Part shown: positions 21,621-33,117 of the stretch, one piece after another | Layout: each line of letters starts with the position of its first letter | Position numbering within the stretch: position 1 is the first letter of the stretch | DNA from: Azolla caroliniana | Lineage: Eukaryota > Polypodiophyta | Reading direction: 5' to 3' | NCBI GenBank assembly: GCA_043228905.1 | Contig: JBHGNT010000014.1 | Span: 9,300,001-9,364,000 of the forward strand | DNA: 64,000 nucleotides | Notes under the pieces: generated by a model | The model's input: only the letters and a program-made list of their open reading frames with translations | Database searches by the model: none | What the model was told of the DNA's origin: nothing | Made by a program: the position numbers and the translations under genes

Positions 21621-22607
21621 TTGGATGAAGCCGCAAATTCGCGGGAAGATCAAGAAAAAATGTTGCATCATTAATCCACTTCGTGATGACAAAAGCCTTT
21701 ATAATCTAGCTTATCACACGGTCGAGTAGTCTTTATGTGATGGTGTAACAACCATACCTGATGACCAACCTTGAATGAAGATGGAAGACGATGTCGATCT
21801 GCGTGGGCCTTATGTTGGGCTTGAGCTTTCTGAAGATGTGAAGACAACTCAGTGGAGGTGTTGGAGTCGGTGGAGGTGTTGCTTTGCACTAGGGTTTGGT
21901 GAGATCTCTGGAATGTCCAAGAGACACCATCGAGGATGGTTGCCACTATAGGCATAGAAATGTGTGAACTTGGTAGAAGAGTGTATGGTGTTATTGTATG
22001 CAAACTCTGAAAGATTTAATATATGACTCCAATCATCTTGTTGATAACTGATGAAACATCAAAGATATTGCTCAAGTGTTTGATTTGTGCGCTCTATTTG
22101 GCCATCAGTTTCAGGATGATATGCTGAAGAGAGTTTGCAAGAGATTCGGAGCCCGTCACATAGGTGCTTCCAAAAGTGAGAGATAAATTGCGGACCATGA
22201 TCACTAATTATGTCATTTGGAAGACCATGATGACGAAATACTTTACGCATAATGATATTTGATGTTTCTTGACTACTGATGCTTTTTACATAGGGCAAGA
22301 AATGTGCCAGCTTGGTAAATCGATCCACTACGGTTAAAATAGCATCAAAACCCTGTGAAGGTGGCAGATCTGTAATGAAATCCATAGAAATTGACTGCCA
22401 TGGCTTGCTCGGAGTCGACAATGGTTGTAACAACCCATAAGGATGATGCTTAGGCATTTTAGCTCGACAACATGTGTCACATATGTGAATGTAATCTTCA
22501 ACAAATTGTTGTAAATGAGGCCACCAAAATGATCGCCTCACTAACTCCATGGTCTTAGCAATACCAAAGTGTCCGGTCATACGTGCATCATGACAGTGCT
22601 CCAACAC
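21621..22607 (-). pseudogene. Chromovirus integrase (upstream of the A insertion)
   Basis: Minus-strand frame 22607-22059 gives a classical gypsy integrase. The H2C2 zinc region reads H-C-H...H-F-G and C-D-T-C-C. The catalytic core has the first Asp in S-M-D-F-I-T-D-L-P, the second in I-S-D-H-G-P-Q-F and Glu in D-G-Q-I-E-R-T-N-Q. The C-terminal part (FKVGHQVWLLHHHI) follows at 21671-21780 after a frame change. The chromodomain continues at 11312 on the other side of copia A. The triad itself is intact, but frameshifts and the insertion make the gene dead. Confidence 0.9.
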
Positions 22608-22935
22608 TGGAAGTCGTGGTGATCCATCAGGGAGATAAAGGAGATTCTTGTAGAAAAGTAAGTTAGCTTACCACTTGAACTCCTTATAGCGTCAAGATGT
22701 GCCTGGCAATGTGGAGAAAAATGCATGATTTGGACCAGGGTGGGCGAAGACATCCTTAGCAAAATCATCAGAGTGAAGTTGTTGTCGAATAGCATCAAGA
22801 AGACTTGAATCCAGCGGCGTGGCACAAACTGTGGTTGCTTGTAGTTTTGCTAAACCAAGGAGAACTTGCCTTTGATTGTCGAAAGCTGGATCTCCAAGGT
22901 GAAGTACCAAATGAAAAGAAGGCCGGGTGGAATAT
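22608..22935 (-). pseudogene. Gypsy RNase H-integrase linker relic
   Basis: Minus strand: L-G-D-P-A-F-D-N-Q-R-Q-V-L-L-G-L-A and on to the RQQLHSDDFAKDVF region, then a frame change into F-Y-K-N-L-L-Y-L-P-D-G-S before the integrase zinc finger. The D-P-A-F-D-N-Q segment is homologous to 8300-8370, where the other half-copy ends. It is bounded at about 22935 by the LTR of copia C. Confidence 0.75.
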
Positions 22936-23464
22936 TGCACGGCCACAACTGAGTCTTGAATCACTTCAAGAAGGGAATGAAACACAGAAATGGAAATGGA
23001 GAGTACACAAGGAAATACACAGGATGTTTACGTGGAAAACCCTAATAGGGAAAAACCACAGGAGCTCACAGACTCCAAACTATCACAATATGAGAAAGGT
23101 ACAATCAGAGCCTGGGAGGCAACGACCTCGAGCTATGTATCTTCGCCAACCGGCGGTTACAACAGAGTACCACTCTGTATCTCATAGTCTCTCTCTCTGT
23201 CGCTTACTGTACAACAATTACAACAATATGACAACAACAACTCTCACACATAGTATAGAGATTGCCCTAAGTCATATTTATACTTATATGAACTTAGGGA
23301 TATTTACAAATATAGCCTCAATAGGTGTACTCAAAACATATCTACAAGTATGTCTTCTCTTCCGGTTCTCACCGGGTCTCCTCCGGTTTTCGGATCTCTT
23401 CCGTTCTCACTGGGTCCTCTTCATTCATCACCGGATCCCATCCGGAGGGATCGATTTCCCCACA
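22936..23464 (-). repeat. 3' LTR of copia C
   Basis: About 529 bp; plus strand TGCACGGCCACAACTG to TTTCCCCACA. Contains the block TTTACGTGGAAAACCC..GGGAAAAACC and GCCCTAAGTCATATTTATACTTATATG, which are the reverse complements of the U5 and TATA regions of A and B. Related to the solo LTR at 37989-38538. The outer end is approximate. Confidence 0.75.
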
Positions 23465-23474
23465 ATCTCCTACT

Positions 23475-24079
23475 TCACTCCGGCATGGGATGTCTCGCTA
23501 GCCCGATCCGCTTTCGGCACGCGTCCAACTTGTCGGTTGTCAACACCTTGGTCAGCATATCTGACCTGTTCTCCTTCGTGTGGATCTTTGTCAACACGAA
23601 GTCTCGATCTTCTACTCTCTCTTGGATCCAATGGTACCTTCGTTGGATATGTTTCGTCAAGGAATGGTAGGCCGCATTCTTTGCAAGGTGGATGACACTT
23701 TGATTGTTGCAGTAGAGCCGGTATTCCTGTTGTATTCCTAGCTCCCCAATGAAGTCCTTCATCCAGATTATCTCCTTGCCGACTTCTACAGCTGCCATGT
23801 ACTCCGCTTTCGTGGTTGACAACACAACCGTTTTCTGCAGCGTCGACTGCCATGAAACAGCTCCCCCTACGTAACTCATGACATATCTAAATCCATGAAT
23901 CCGTCAAGTTAGGGATTACTGAAGCCGAACTGCAGGCACATATCGAGGGATTGCTCATGAACCGGCTTACCACTCCCACTGCATATCCGATATCCGGCTA
24001 GGTGCATACCATCCCGTACATCAAGCTTCCGACGGTAGAGGCATATGGTGTCTTCATCATATCTACCTTCTCCATCTTT
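23475..24079 (-). pseudogene. Copia C RNase H and RT tail
   Basis: Minus-strand frame 23879-23475 matches the RNase H of A/B: GGAVSWQSTLQKTVVLSTT (it keeps the Gln that B lost) and ITEEG-type end S-D-M-L-T-K-V. Upstream, 23880-24079 continues in broken frames around G-S-L-M-Y-G-M-V and Y-A-V-G-V-V-S-R-F-M-S-N-P. Interrupted at 24079 by gypsy D. Confidence 0.85.
24075..24079. repeat. Target-site duplication of gypsy D (left, TCTTT)
   Basis: TCTTT here versus CCTTT at 34630-34634, one mismatch; it interrupts the same copia codons on both sides. Confidence 0.7.
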
Positions 24080-24575
24080 TGTTATCCGTTCCTTTGGAAA
24101 CACCTTCGATATGCCTGTAGGCTATCGGTATCAAGGGAAGTGTAATGTGAAGACTTGTACACGGAGGTGTCATTAGGGGAAGAGAACGGAGAGCATCCCC
24201 GGAATATAACCCGAGGGTGTATACGTAGTTGAGATCATAGGAATGAAGGAACACAGATGAAAACAATAAGAACTAATAGATATGTATTACTACAAACAGT
24301 TATCGATGATTACAAAACACGGCTCACGGCCGGTGACCTTATAGAGCTCTTGTAACTATGAAAACGACCTCGCCTGTACTCTAGATATCTCTCCCTCTCT
24401 TGCCGATGTACGCAGGCCTCGGTTTATATACTTTTTCTTCATACAGAGCCGTGCCGTCGGCTGACTGTGAGGCTCGAAACTCGACATTTTCCTAAACTCT
24501 ACCTTCCTCACCTACTAGCCTTACCTACCGGCATATTACATTTAACTAATTTATCTTTTTGTCCCGGGGTCGGGG
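24080..24575 (-). repeat. 3' LTR of gypsy D
   Basis: Closely matches 34134-34629 from TGTTATCCGTTCC to TTTTTGTCCC; the last about 13 bp (ATGGACAACA side) are missing or replaced by GGGGTCGGGGG. TATA-like TTTATATAC (plus-strand copy of the minus box) near 24423. No polypurine tract is seen in the element's sense strand next to it, so the inner boundary was probably lost. Confidence 0.85.
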
Positions 24576-24576
24576 G

Positions 24577-27230
24577 TGTGGGCAGGTTGCTCCGGTTGTG
24601 GTGTTGGTGATGGAGGTTGAACTATTGAGGTCGGGGGTTTTGTGTCTCGGAGCGATTTGTCCTCTATTGCTACCGGGTCAGGCACGGTTGGGGGCGTGTT
24701 GGTAGGCTCGGGCGGTCTCTCTGAAGGGTTGGTTCATCCTGTTTGGCATCCATGGTGTCCTCATATGAGGGTTCGTCGTTCTGCTCCGTAGGCGTGGGGG
24801 GGCTGGTCTATATAGCCTCGAATCGCTCTTTTTCATATGCTTCGGCCTCCAATCGGAACATCATCTGATCATCGTTGAAGTCTTCCAGCAATTGCTCGAT
24901 CGCCGCGGTGTGAGATTTCACCAAGGTATGATAATCCTCGGTTAAGTCCGCACGGAGGGTCTGGCTATTGGCTTCATCCATCTTGTAAAATCCTCGTCCT
25001 TCCTTCCATCGGTTCTTGGCGTCAACGCGTAAGATGTGTAGCTCGGCAGCTTGGGCCGCCCATTCTTCACTTGCGCGGCCGAATGATTCCTCAACCTCTT
25101 TGGTGAGGTGTTGGCGCTGTTTATCAATCCGAATTCGCATGCGCATATCGTCCATGCCGGTTGTGCTCGATTGGTTTCCAATTCTTCCTTTGCGCTTTTG
25201 GCCTCGGCTTGGTACTTTGCAATAAGGAGCTCCCAAGTGGCTTGATTATTCTTTGCTTTCGCGGTCACGAGCGCAATAGTCTGTTCGTAGTGTTTGGTGA
25301 GTTGTGTTGTAGCTTCCTGCACTTCCTTTGTCCATTCGTTCCATAGTCGTTCTCTCGCAATGATATTTTCCTCTTGTAATTTGTTATAGGAGTCCGAAAG
25401 TTGCTCCTTTTGCTCGTTAGCAATCCCCCACTTTAGCATGAATTCATTGGCCATTTCTTTCCATTCCTCGCATTGCCTCCAAATCTCCTCGTTTTTGCCG
25501 AACAGTTCCTGCTCCCTTTGTCGATTTCTTTCTTCTTCTTAGAGGATACGTTCTTTGGCGCCGGTGAGAGCGACCTAAAGGTCCAGTAACTCTTTTCCTT
25601 TTGCCTTTAAGGCAACCGAGTGTTCCTCCATTTTTTGCACGAGTTCGGCTTCTCGACTCGCGGCTTGTTCCCGTAGTCGGTCCATTGTCGCGTTGTACTG
25701 CTGTGCCATAAGCTTGGCGTGTGCGATTACGGACTTGAGCTCGTCTTCCCAGCTTGTGGTTTGTTCCCTTAGGCGGCCCATGGCTTCCTTGTGCCATTTT
25801 TCCAACCGCTCGAACCACGCAATTTTGGCGTTTAGTTCTGCTCGGTAGTCTCGAAGCGGAGGCCCTGTCTGTGTTGCCGCCTACGTTGTTCGAGGAGGTG
25901 ATGTGGTGTCCGTCTGGGCAAATTGCTCCATGACGACGGGCGGTGGAAGTGGGGGTGTGGAGTCATGGCTGGTCTGGAGTATTGGTGCCTTGTCCGCTTT
26001 TGGAGATGTGTCGGTGGTGGCCTTGATAGGTGGGGTCTCTGTTTGGGTTGGGGCGTGGCTGGTTTGGGCCGTGGCTACCCTATGGTGAGCTGGGTCGCCA
26101 TCGCTGGGGGTAGAAGTACTCAAGATCGGTTTTGGGGTAGCGGCTGGCAAGGCCTCGTTAATCGGGGTAGGGAGGCTCAAGGGTGGTTGTTGTTGCAATT
26201 ATTGCTCTAATGACGCAAGCCTTAGTTCTGCGGCTTGCCATAGTTCGGTAGCGCTTTTGGCCCGTTGCTGGGTCGTCTTGATGCGTGGGGCCAAGTCCTT
26301 GGCGGCCCGAGTGGTGCGGTCGAGGTCGCGATATGCCTCTATTAAGGCGGTGTTGAGCTCAGGTACCTCCATGAGAAGAGCGGCATTTTTAGTTTGCTTC
26401 TTGCTCCTGATCTTTTGTAAGGCTCGATCATCTTTAGGTTCGAGATCTCCCATTAAAGCGCATTGAATCATCTTTGATTCGGCATGTTCTTCCGCCATGT
26501 AAGCTACGACTGCTACTTGGGCACGTGCGAGGAAATCCATCAGCTCGAATGTCGTGCCGAGTCAAAGTAGCGCACTGAATTCATATGCCTCCATGGGGAG
26601 GTCTTTGTAGCCCAGGACCTCATCCTCGGATATTTCAGTTGTTTGTCCATGCTCGATCTTGCCCTAGAGTGATGCCTCGACTGGGACTATTGTCCAGGAG
26701 CTCTAGCTGACTACTTTTTCCTTCAGGTTTTGGGGCCCTTCGATTTCCGTCGTGGACTTGCGATTGAGTTGTCTTTTTTTGGTCTGCTAGGCGTGTGCTT
26801 CAGTGGCCGGGGTGGTGTTGGTCCCTCGGCCTGTTTCCGTTTTTGGGGCTGTGTTTCTGAGGGTTGCTGATTAGTGGGGCGCGTGCTTGGCTGTGGGGGA
26901 GTCATCGATGTCCGTGGCGTTTTTTGTCTAATGGTGACATCCTCGGTGACGTTGTCCTTGGTGACAGCTTCCCGTCCAATTCTTTACATGTGTCCAGAAA
27001 TGCCCGTTTCTTTTGGGTTTTTGGCGGGGGTGGTACCGAGATGTGGGTAGGATTTTGAGCGGTCGAAGGAGGCGAAGGGGGTGTGGGCTCTTCCCACGCT
27101 TCCTGGTTTAAGGCCAAGAGCTTCTCCCTCTGCTTCCGTGGTTGTGGTGGGGAAGAGAGGGTGTGAGGGCAAGAAAGCGAAGGCGGTGGGTAGAGGACTG
27201 TGAAAAAATGCGTCATCACAGAAAGCAACT
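24577..27230 (-). pseudogene. Extra coiled-coil ORF region of gypsy D
   Basis: Downstream of integrase on the element's sense strand, long frames with few stops run from about 27228 to 24808. They hold a Pro-rich start (SPPQPRKQREKLLALNQEAW), a Lys/Arg-rich part, an Ala/Gln-rich helix (MDFLARAQVAVVAYMAEEHA at 26540), a Pro/Thr-rich hinge (26190-25890), then about 330 residues of heptad-like Glu/Gln/Lys sequence (25800-24940, e.g. EQKEQLSDSYNKLQEEN). I recognise no enzyme. The composition suggests a structural or self-associating protein. Stops occur near 25575 and 25558. Tat-branch elements are known to carry additional ORFs; this one I cannot match by eye. Confidence 0.55.
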
Positions 27231-28080
27231 TCTTACCCGATTGAAATGAGGCCAGTGCAACACGTACGCCTTCACCCGTGATGATATCCCAGTCGATTTT
27301 GTTTCCCTCATATTTGTGAAAGTGTTTTTAGAATTCAAGGTATTGAATTCTACAAGAATATAAGGTATGGTGCGTTCACATCCGAAGGGCAAGATCACGA
27401 GCTAAGGTTTCAAGGATAAGTCAAACTAAAAGCAAGAAAGATGGAGAAAAGTAAAAGAAGAAAAAAGCAAGCCACTAAAACGCAGTCTGCAACGAACGCA
27501 CCAAATATAATGTGTAAATATGGGTTGGAAAGCTTGTGAAGAGAGCTATCCATAGCTTTTTAAATATTGAAATTTAGATCTTGGACGAGGGAGATATGAC
27601 GATTTGAAGATCGTTGTGTCATAGATAAGAATAGGACTCGATGAAAACTCTAAAAGAAACATAAAAAAGAAAGCAAGGGAAGCTTATCTAGGGGAAGAGA
27701 ACTTTATATAAAGGAAGAAGAGTAAGGTGGTAGGAGGGTCTCTTTCTTGTGATGTTTTCTTGCTTATTCACGTAGTGTTGGTTGAGTTGCTATCAATTTA
27801 TCCTTGTAGACTTGGATTTATGTATCTTCTTTCTCTCTTCCTTCCATCATAATTATTCATTAGCAATAGATCTTTGTGCTTTTGGGTCTGTTTATCTTCC
27901 TTATCTCTCCTTTCTATCATCTCTACCTCATCAGTATTCACTAATAATGATCGCCGCTTTGTTTTGTGGCATACTTGTAGGGTTGGTATGCACGAACACG
28001 TACTCCATCAAGATGCAAGTGATTTCTCCGAATGCCTTGTTGAATCCACCGTAGGTGTGATAGGCCTTATCAGATATGGA
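27231..28080 (-). other. Middle of D extra region, with internal TATA-like box
   Basis: About 850 bp with only short open pieces. A strong TATATAAAG (minus strand TTTATATAAAG at 27700-27710) is followed by pyrimidine-rich sequence, resembling a promoter or leader. The minus-strand piece 27398-27216 (FGCERTIPYILVEFNTL) may be an exon feeding the coiled-coil ORF. No further feature recognised. Confidence 0.4.
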
Positions 28081-28629
28081 ATACACACCAAAGTATTCCT
28101 TCAGGGTCGTGGAAGGGGGAATCTCTACTTCATGATCACCTCCTCACTTCAAGTCCAAGGCAGCACAAATCATATTGTTGGTGATTGTGTCTGAGTGGAT
28201 TCGGCGTGCGACTGCTTGGGCAGCAGGGTGTGCAGGGGCATCGATCACCTTTAAATAACCACCTAATCCTCGTTCCTGAAGCAAGGAGCGGGTTCCCTGT
28301 GAAGCTGCAAGAGGCATAATGGACTCGGGGTTCTGTTGTGTGGAAGATTGGGGAAGGAGGATGAGACGAGACTGAGACTGAGTGACGGAAGGAGATGGTT
28401 GTGGTTCGGTAGAGGGGCTACGAGGACAAGAGAGGGCTTGTGAGCAAGAGCGGTGGGAGCGATGAAAGCACTGAGAGTGAGAGGAGGCTTGAGAGCTTGG
28501 GAGCGATGGAGGCTGAGTGTGCAAGAAAGCGTCTGCGTGTGTGGTGTGCTTGGGGTAACTGGTTTTTATTGAACGCCTAGGGTTTTGTGCAAGAAGAGGA
28601 TCTTGGAGATTCTTGGTCGTGGGTGCCAT
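28081..28629 (-). pseudogene. Extra ORF of gypsy D, Ser/Pro-rich start
   Basis: Minus-strand ATG at 28629 opens a 161-codon frame rich in Ser, Pro and Gln, ending in a more globular piece (LQERGLGGYLKVIDAPAHPA...). After the stop the same frame continues as E-I-P-P-S-T-T-L-K-E-Y-F-G-V-Y. Position (after integrase, sense strand) suggests it is the beginning of the element's additional gene. No family recognised. Confidence 0.5.
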
Positions 28630-28879
28630 AATAGGATAGTATGGCCACGCGTCCTAGGAAGTTAGTGATGTGCATGTGCCTTAAATACTTAAGTGAATGT
28701 GAAAGTGACTAGTGTGTGCCTCTAAACATGACCTGATTTGGGTGATGTGGTAGGTGGTTTAGGTGGAACTAACTAATTGCTAAAATTATGCCTAATCCTA
28801 CCTAATGTACGCTTTGGAATGTTGGTGGGTTCTTACCGAGGGGGACACGTGGCCTCCTTTGTGGCATTGTCCGTGTTGT

Positions 28880-29950
28880 GAGACTCGGCGAAAGGGTTGG
28901 CTGGGATATTTCCCTGGTACGGTCGCAGTCGGAATCCATTCACCTAGCTTTTGACAATTTCCGTGGAGAGGGTGTCGAGCTGGAACGTGCCGTTAAACTC
29001 GTCAATAATCCAAAAGGGGCCGGTCCATCGAAATCATAACTTCCCGGGCATGGCACCGAGTCGTGTTTGGAAGATGAGGACCGGTTTGCCAATGGTCAGT
29101 TCTTGTTTCAATCCTCTCTGATGTCGGTCCACAAAGGTTTTCCGTTGTCGTTGGCGCTGTTCAAGTTGGGCCATGCTCGCTACTTGGTCCTCGCCAAGTT
29201 CGAGGAGTTGTTCCAACCTATATTGTTTGGATTGGGCCTCGAGGAGCCTTGCTTTAACTTGAACTCAGAGACTCGAAACTTGGAACTCGTTGGGCATAAC
29301 AGCTTCGAGACCAAAAGCCATCTGAAAGGGGGTGCATTGAATGCTCGTTTTGAATGTAGTGCGATAAGCCCATAGTGCACTCTAGAGCTTGTCATCCCAA
29401 TCAGTGCGGTTCTCGTTGACGATCTTCTTCAGGATTGTTTGGAGAATTTTGTTAGTTGATTCTGCTAATCCGTTTGCCTGCGGGTAGTATGGTGTACTTT
29501 TCTTATGTACAACCGCGTAGTGTGTCGTAAGCTCGTGTATTATATGGTTTATAAAGTGACCAACTTGGTCACTAACGAGCTCTATTGGGCATCCATAACA
29601 ACTCCAGAGATTTTCGTACACGAATTTGGACGTGGATGTTGCCGTGTTGTCTCGTAAAGCCTTTGCCTCGACCCATTTTTTGTAGTAGTCTGTGGCCACG
29701 ATGATATACTTATTACTGGTTCGGGCCGCGACTGGCTTGAAGGGTCCCACAAAATCTAACCCCCATTTTTGAAATGGTTCCAATGGAAGAATGGGTTGGT
29801 GTGGCATCCGAGCTTGTTCCATCGGTTGTCCCAACCGTTGCCACAAGTCGCACTGCTGACAGAACTCGTGGGCATCCTTTTTCGTTGTAGGCCACCATAA
29901 CCCACTTTGCCATACTTTCCTTGCCGTGGACTCTCCGGCGTAGTGTCCAC
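28880..29950 (-). pseudogene. Gypsy D integrase
   Basis: Minus-strand frame 29846-29382: zinc-region Cys pair (C-Q-Q-C-D-L-W) upstream, core D in W-G-L-D-F-V-G-P, second D in L-V-S-D-Q-V-G-H-F, E in A-N-G-L-A-E-S-T-N-K. The second motif reads S-D-Q-V-G, slightly off the usual S-D-x-G. The C-terminal domain (KQELTIGKPVLIFQTRLGAM) is at 29100-29034. No chromodomain follows. Stops and a frameshift are present. Confidence 0.88.
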
Positions 29951-30380
29951 CGGAGAGTCCTAGGTGGGCCTCTTGGAGGATGGCCTTCTTCTCAAATTGT
30001 CAAATTTCCCAGCGCCATATTCCGTCTGAGCCTTTGTGGTAGAGGATGTCGGAAACAAGACAAAAGTTTCGGCTTCGTACTGCGAGTCGTTTCCACGCAT
30101 CGAGGGGCATGTGGTCAAGAGGCAGGCCAATACTAAGGAAATGGGTCATCTCCGTGATCCATTCATCTTCTTTGTCGTCTAGTAGCGTTGTGAGATTAAA
30201 TAGGCCGTCATCGGGTAAATCGTCATACGTGGGCTCGGCAGGCTCCCCTGACTCGAGGCAGCTTAGGTAGTCAGCGACGGCGTGTTGGACTCCGTGTCGA
30301 TGCTGTATATGAAAATCAAACTCTTGTAACTTGAGCATCCATCGAGCCAGGCGACCTGTCAGGGCTTGTTTATTGACCAG

Positions 30381-30773
30381 CTAAAGGAGGGCCGAGTGAT
30401 CGATGTGAAATGTGAATTTTCGGCCTAAGAGGTAATGTCGAAATTTGCTGATGTTGTAGATCATACCGAGGGCCTCTCGTTCGGTGGTTGAATAGTTTTT
30501 CTCCGCGGTCGAGAGACGTGGGCTAGCGTAATACACTGGACGATACCAATTTGGGGGCGTGCATTGCATAAGTGCGCTCCCGATGGCGATATTTGATGCG
30601 TCCACGAAGACGTGAAAAGGTTCCGACCATATCGGGGGTTGTACAACTGGGGCATGCGAGAGCATTAATATCAAATCTTGGTAAGCCTCGTCCTCGATTG
30701 AAGTCCATTTAAAGGGAATTTGATGCACCACCGCATGTAGTGGTGTCGCGAAATCGGCCAGGTGGCGTATCAT
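30381..30773 (-). pseudogene. Gypsy D RNase H
   Basis: 130-codon minus-strand frame with P-F-H-V-F-V-D-A-S, A-E-K-N-Y-S-T-T-E-R-E and L-G-R-K-F-T-F-H-I-D-H: the aspartate/glutamate positions of a gypsy RNase H. A tail with LARWMLKLQEFDF-like sequence continues at 30338-30000 (archaeal-type tether not evident). Confidence 0.88.
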
Positions 30774-30803
30774 CCAGCTGTGCCATCTAATTTGTCCCAG
30801 AAA

Positions 30804-31600
30804 TCAGTTGAGGGCCTTTGCGTTCGAGGGTGTGGGGGTGTTTAGGATGTCTTGATTGACGATGTGCCCGAGTAGGTTGCCACTTGTGACCAAGAACACG
30901 CATTTTTCCGGGTTTAAACTTAGTCGAGCCTGGCGACATTGACCAAGACAGAGACGTAACTGGGTCATGTGCTCCAGTCGCTGGCCATACACGGTGAAGT
31001 CATCGAGAAAGACTTGCATGAACGTCGGGATATACTCGTTAAAAATTTCGGTGATGATGCGCTGGAACGTCGCCGACGCCATTTTCAATCCGAACATCAT
31101 TACTTCAGCCACAAAAACACCCCATTCCGTGACAAATGTTATTTTCTCCTAATCATCCGGGTGCATTTTGATTTGGTTGTAGCCACTAAACCCGTCTAGA
31201 AAGTTGTAGCATTCATGACCTACCACCGTGTCAAGAACGCTATCTGTGAACGGGAGTGGGAATCCATTCGTGACCGTTGCAGCATTAAGCTTGCGATAGT
31301 CGACGCAGGCTCAGATTTTCCCGTTTTTCTTGGGGTCGACTATGATTGGGCTTAACCATGTGGCGCGTTTTACAGGTCCTATGAACCCGACTCAGAGGAG
31401 CTTGTCTATTTCTTCCTTGACCTTAGCCGCATAATTGGGGTTCATCAGGTAGCGTCCTTGCTGAATCGGTCGAGCGTCAGGAAGAAGATGGATCTGGTGT
31501 TGGTAGTATTAAGGGTCCAAACCCTTCATATTCGTGTAAGACCATGTGAATACATCCTGGTAATTGGTGAGTAAGCGTATGAGGGCTGCTCGTTCACCGG
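30804..31600 (-). pseudogene. Gypsy D reverse transcriptase
   Basis: Minus-strand: M-M-F-G-L-K-M-A-S-A-T-F-Q-R finger/palm segment, catalytic V-F-L-D-D-F-T-V-Y near 31000, and C-V-F-L-V-T-S-G-N-L-L-G-H-I-V. The upstream palm motifs (Y-R-K-L-N-A-A-T, 31270-31300) are in other frames. Several stops. Confidence 0.88.
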
Positions 31601-31619
31601 CTGGTAAGTTATTAGCAAT

Positions 31620-32699
31620 CTATAGGGTGCAAGGGTTCTCGTCCGAACCGAGGTTCAGTGTTTCGAGCGTTGATGCCTTCACTCGTTGGGAGATGGTGAG
31701 TTCACGTTCAAAAGCATCCCGAGCGTGTCGCAATTCTACAATGGTGGTGGGATCTGGCTCCGTGACCACCTCGTCTAGATGTGTGCTGACGGTCGATATG
31801 GCGTCGACTTCGAAGAGGGGTATGATAGTGCGATGATCTTCTAGGAAGTCATCCACCTCGTCATCGGCTAACCCGTCGAGCATGTGCACCCCTTCTACGT
31901 ATAGCGGAGAGGTGTTGTGGGGCATGGTTACGCATTCTTTGGTTATGATCCGGACCTTGGTCTTTCCTCCGCGAAACGAGATCATGTTGCGCTGCCAATC
32001 CTGTTTTATATTTGTTGTGCGCAACCATGGTCTTCCAAGTAACATTGGGTAGGCGTCGTGTGCTTTGAGTCGTAATACAATGGCCGAGATAGTGAGCATG
32101 TGGCCTCCTAGAGTAAAGTCGAGGTGGCGGATTAATCCGATGGGGCGAACCGACTGTGTGTCGGCTATCCGAAGCCAAAAGGGGCAAGGTTCCCATTGAT
32201 TTAGGCCGAGTTTATGACAGGTAGCCTCGCTGATGACATTCACGCTAGAGGCGCTGTCGATTATGCACCCGTGCCGGTCCCGTCCTTTAATCATAATTTT
32301 TACGGCTGGATTCTGAGAATCCATGAGGGGTGGACCCGTTCCTGGCTCGGTCAACTGCATAGGTGGCGCACCAGAATGGGTGTTGGCCGTGACTGTAGCC
32401 AAGCTGTCCTGAAAACGCGGCATGAGTGGTAAGAGTTTATGTAGAGGCAACGAGATCTTGGAACTGGTAAGGGCTTCCCACAGCTGGTCATCTTCGGTCG
32501 ACGTGGATGGTGCCGAGGACTGTGGTGCTCTGATGGTCACGTCTCGCATTTTTGTTTGCATCCGCATCACATTGTTTTTGTTGGCCGTATCAATCCATTC
32601 TTTGGCTGCTTGCCAGACTTCATCCTGTACTTGCCATGGACTGGCCTGGGCTTTATTGCATGTTGTGACGTTTTGCACGTCAGCCATAATACTATTCAC
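31620..32699 (-). pseudogene. Gypsy D protease region
   Basis: A 359-codon open frame. The retropepsin-like domain begins around residue 130. The active-site motif reads C-I-I-D-S-A-S-S, i.e. Asp-Ser-Ala where the family has Asp-Ser/Thr-Gly. A-Y-P-M-L-L-G-R-P-W-L matches the second conserved turn. The N-terminal 120 residues are a gag-protease spacer. The Gly-to-Ala change may be inactivating. Confidence 0.8.
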
Positions 32700-33117
32700 A
32701 GCGGGAGCCTTTCCGCGGTCTGTTGTTGGGAATTGCGTAGCGTAGTGACCGGGTTCCGCAGTTCATTTTGAGGGGGGTCCCGACCACGGTTGTCGTTATT
32801 CCTTCTGTTGTTGCGCGATCCTCAATGAGAGTTGCACCGATCATTACGGGAATTTCTCTAATTGTATCGGTCATCCCGATCATATCATACCGATCATAAT
32901 CGTCGTTTGCCCAGTACTAGTCATCGCGATGGCGATCACGACGGTCGTCCGATCTCCGTCGGTTGTCGTCTCGAAGGTAATCGTCGTGACAGCGCCGCCT
33001 ATCTGGCGATCGGGGTCGTTCGTTATCCTGGTTTCGGTAGGATTGTCGCTCGTCCTGATGAGAGTATGTATCCTTGGGCTCGATCTGGCGAACCGGGGCC
33101 GTCGTTGTGCGGTTGAG

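Larger units (their letters stand above)
8240..22935 (-). mobile_element. Chromovirus (Ty3-gypsy) tandem: pol 3' half - shared LTR - gag/RT half, with nested copia A and B
   Basis: Reading the minus strand from 22935 down: RNase H end, integrase (split by copia A), chromodomain, stop, polypurine tract (10995-11008), LTR (10994-10542), gag, RT, RNase H, ending at 8240. One LTR thus closes one copy and opens the next. The left copy stops, and the right copy begins, at nearly the same place in pol (around the D-P-x-F-D-N-Q motif, present in both). Such head-to-tail units usually come from unequal LTR recombination. Both halves are riddled with stops. Confidence 0.75.

Noticed and set aside
22805-23695. 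A 296-codon plus-strand ORF
   Set aside because: It crosses from an antisense gypsy relic into the antisense of the copia C LTR and RNase H, so it has no coherent gene content.
28144-28629. Interpretation as a stand-alone host gene
   Set aside because: It lies inside gypsy D, in the sense orientation between integrase and the 3' LTR, so it is better treated as part of that element.
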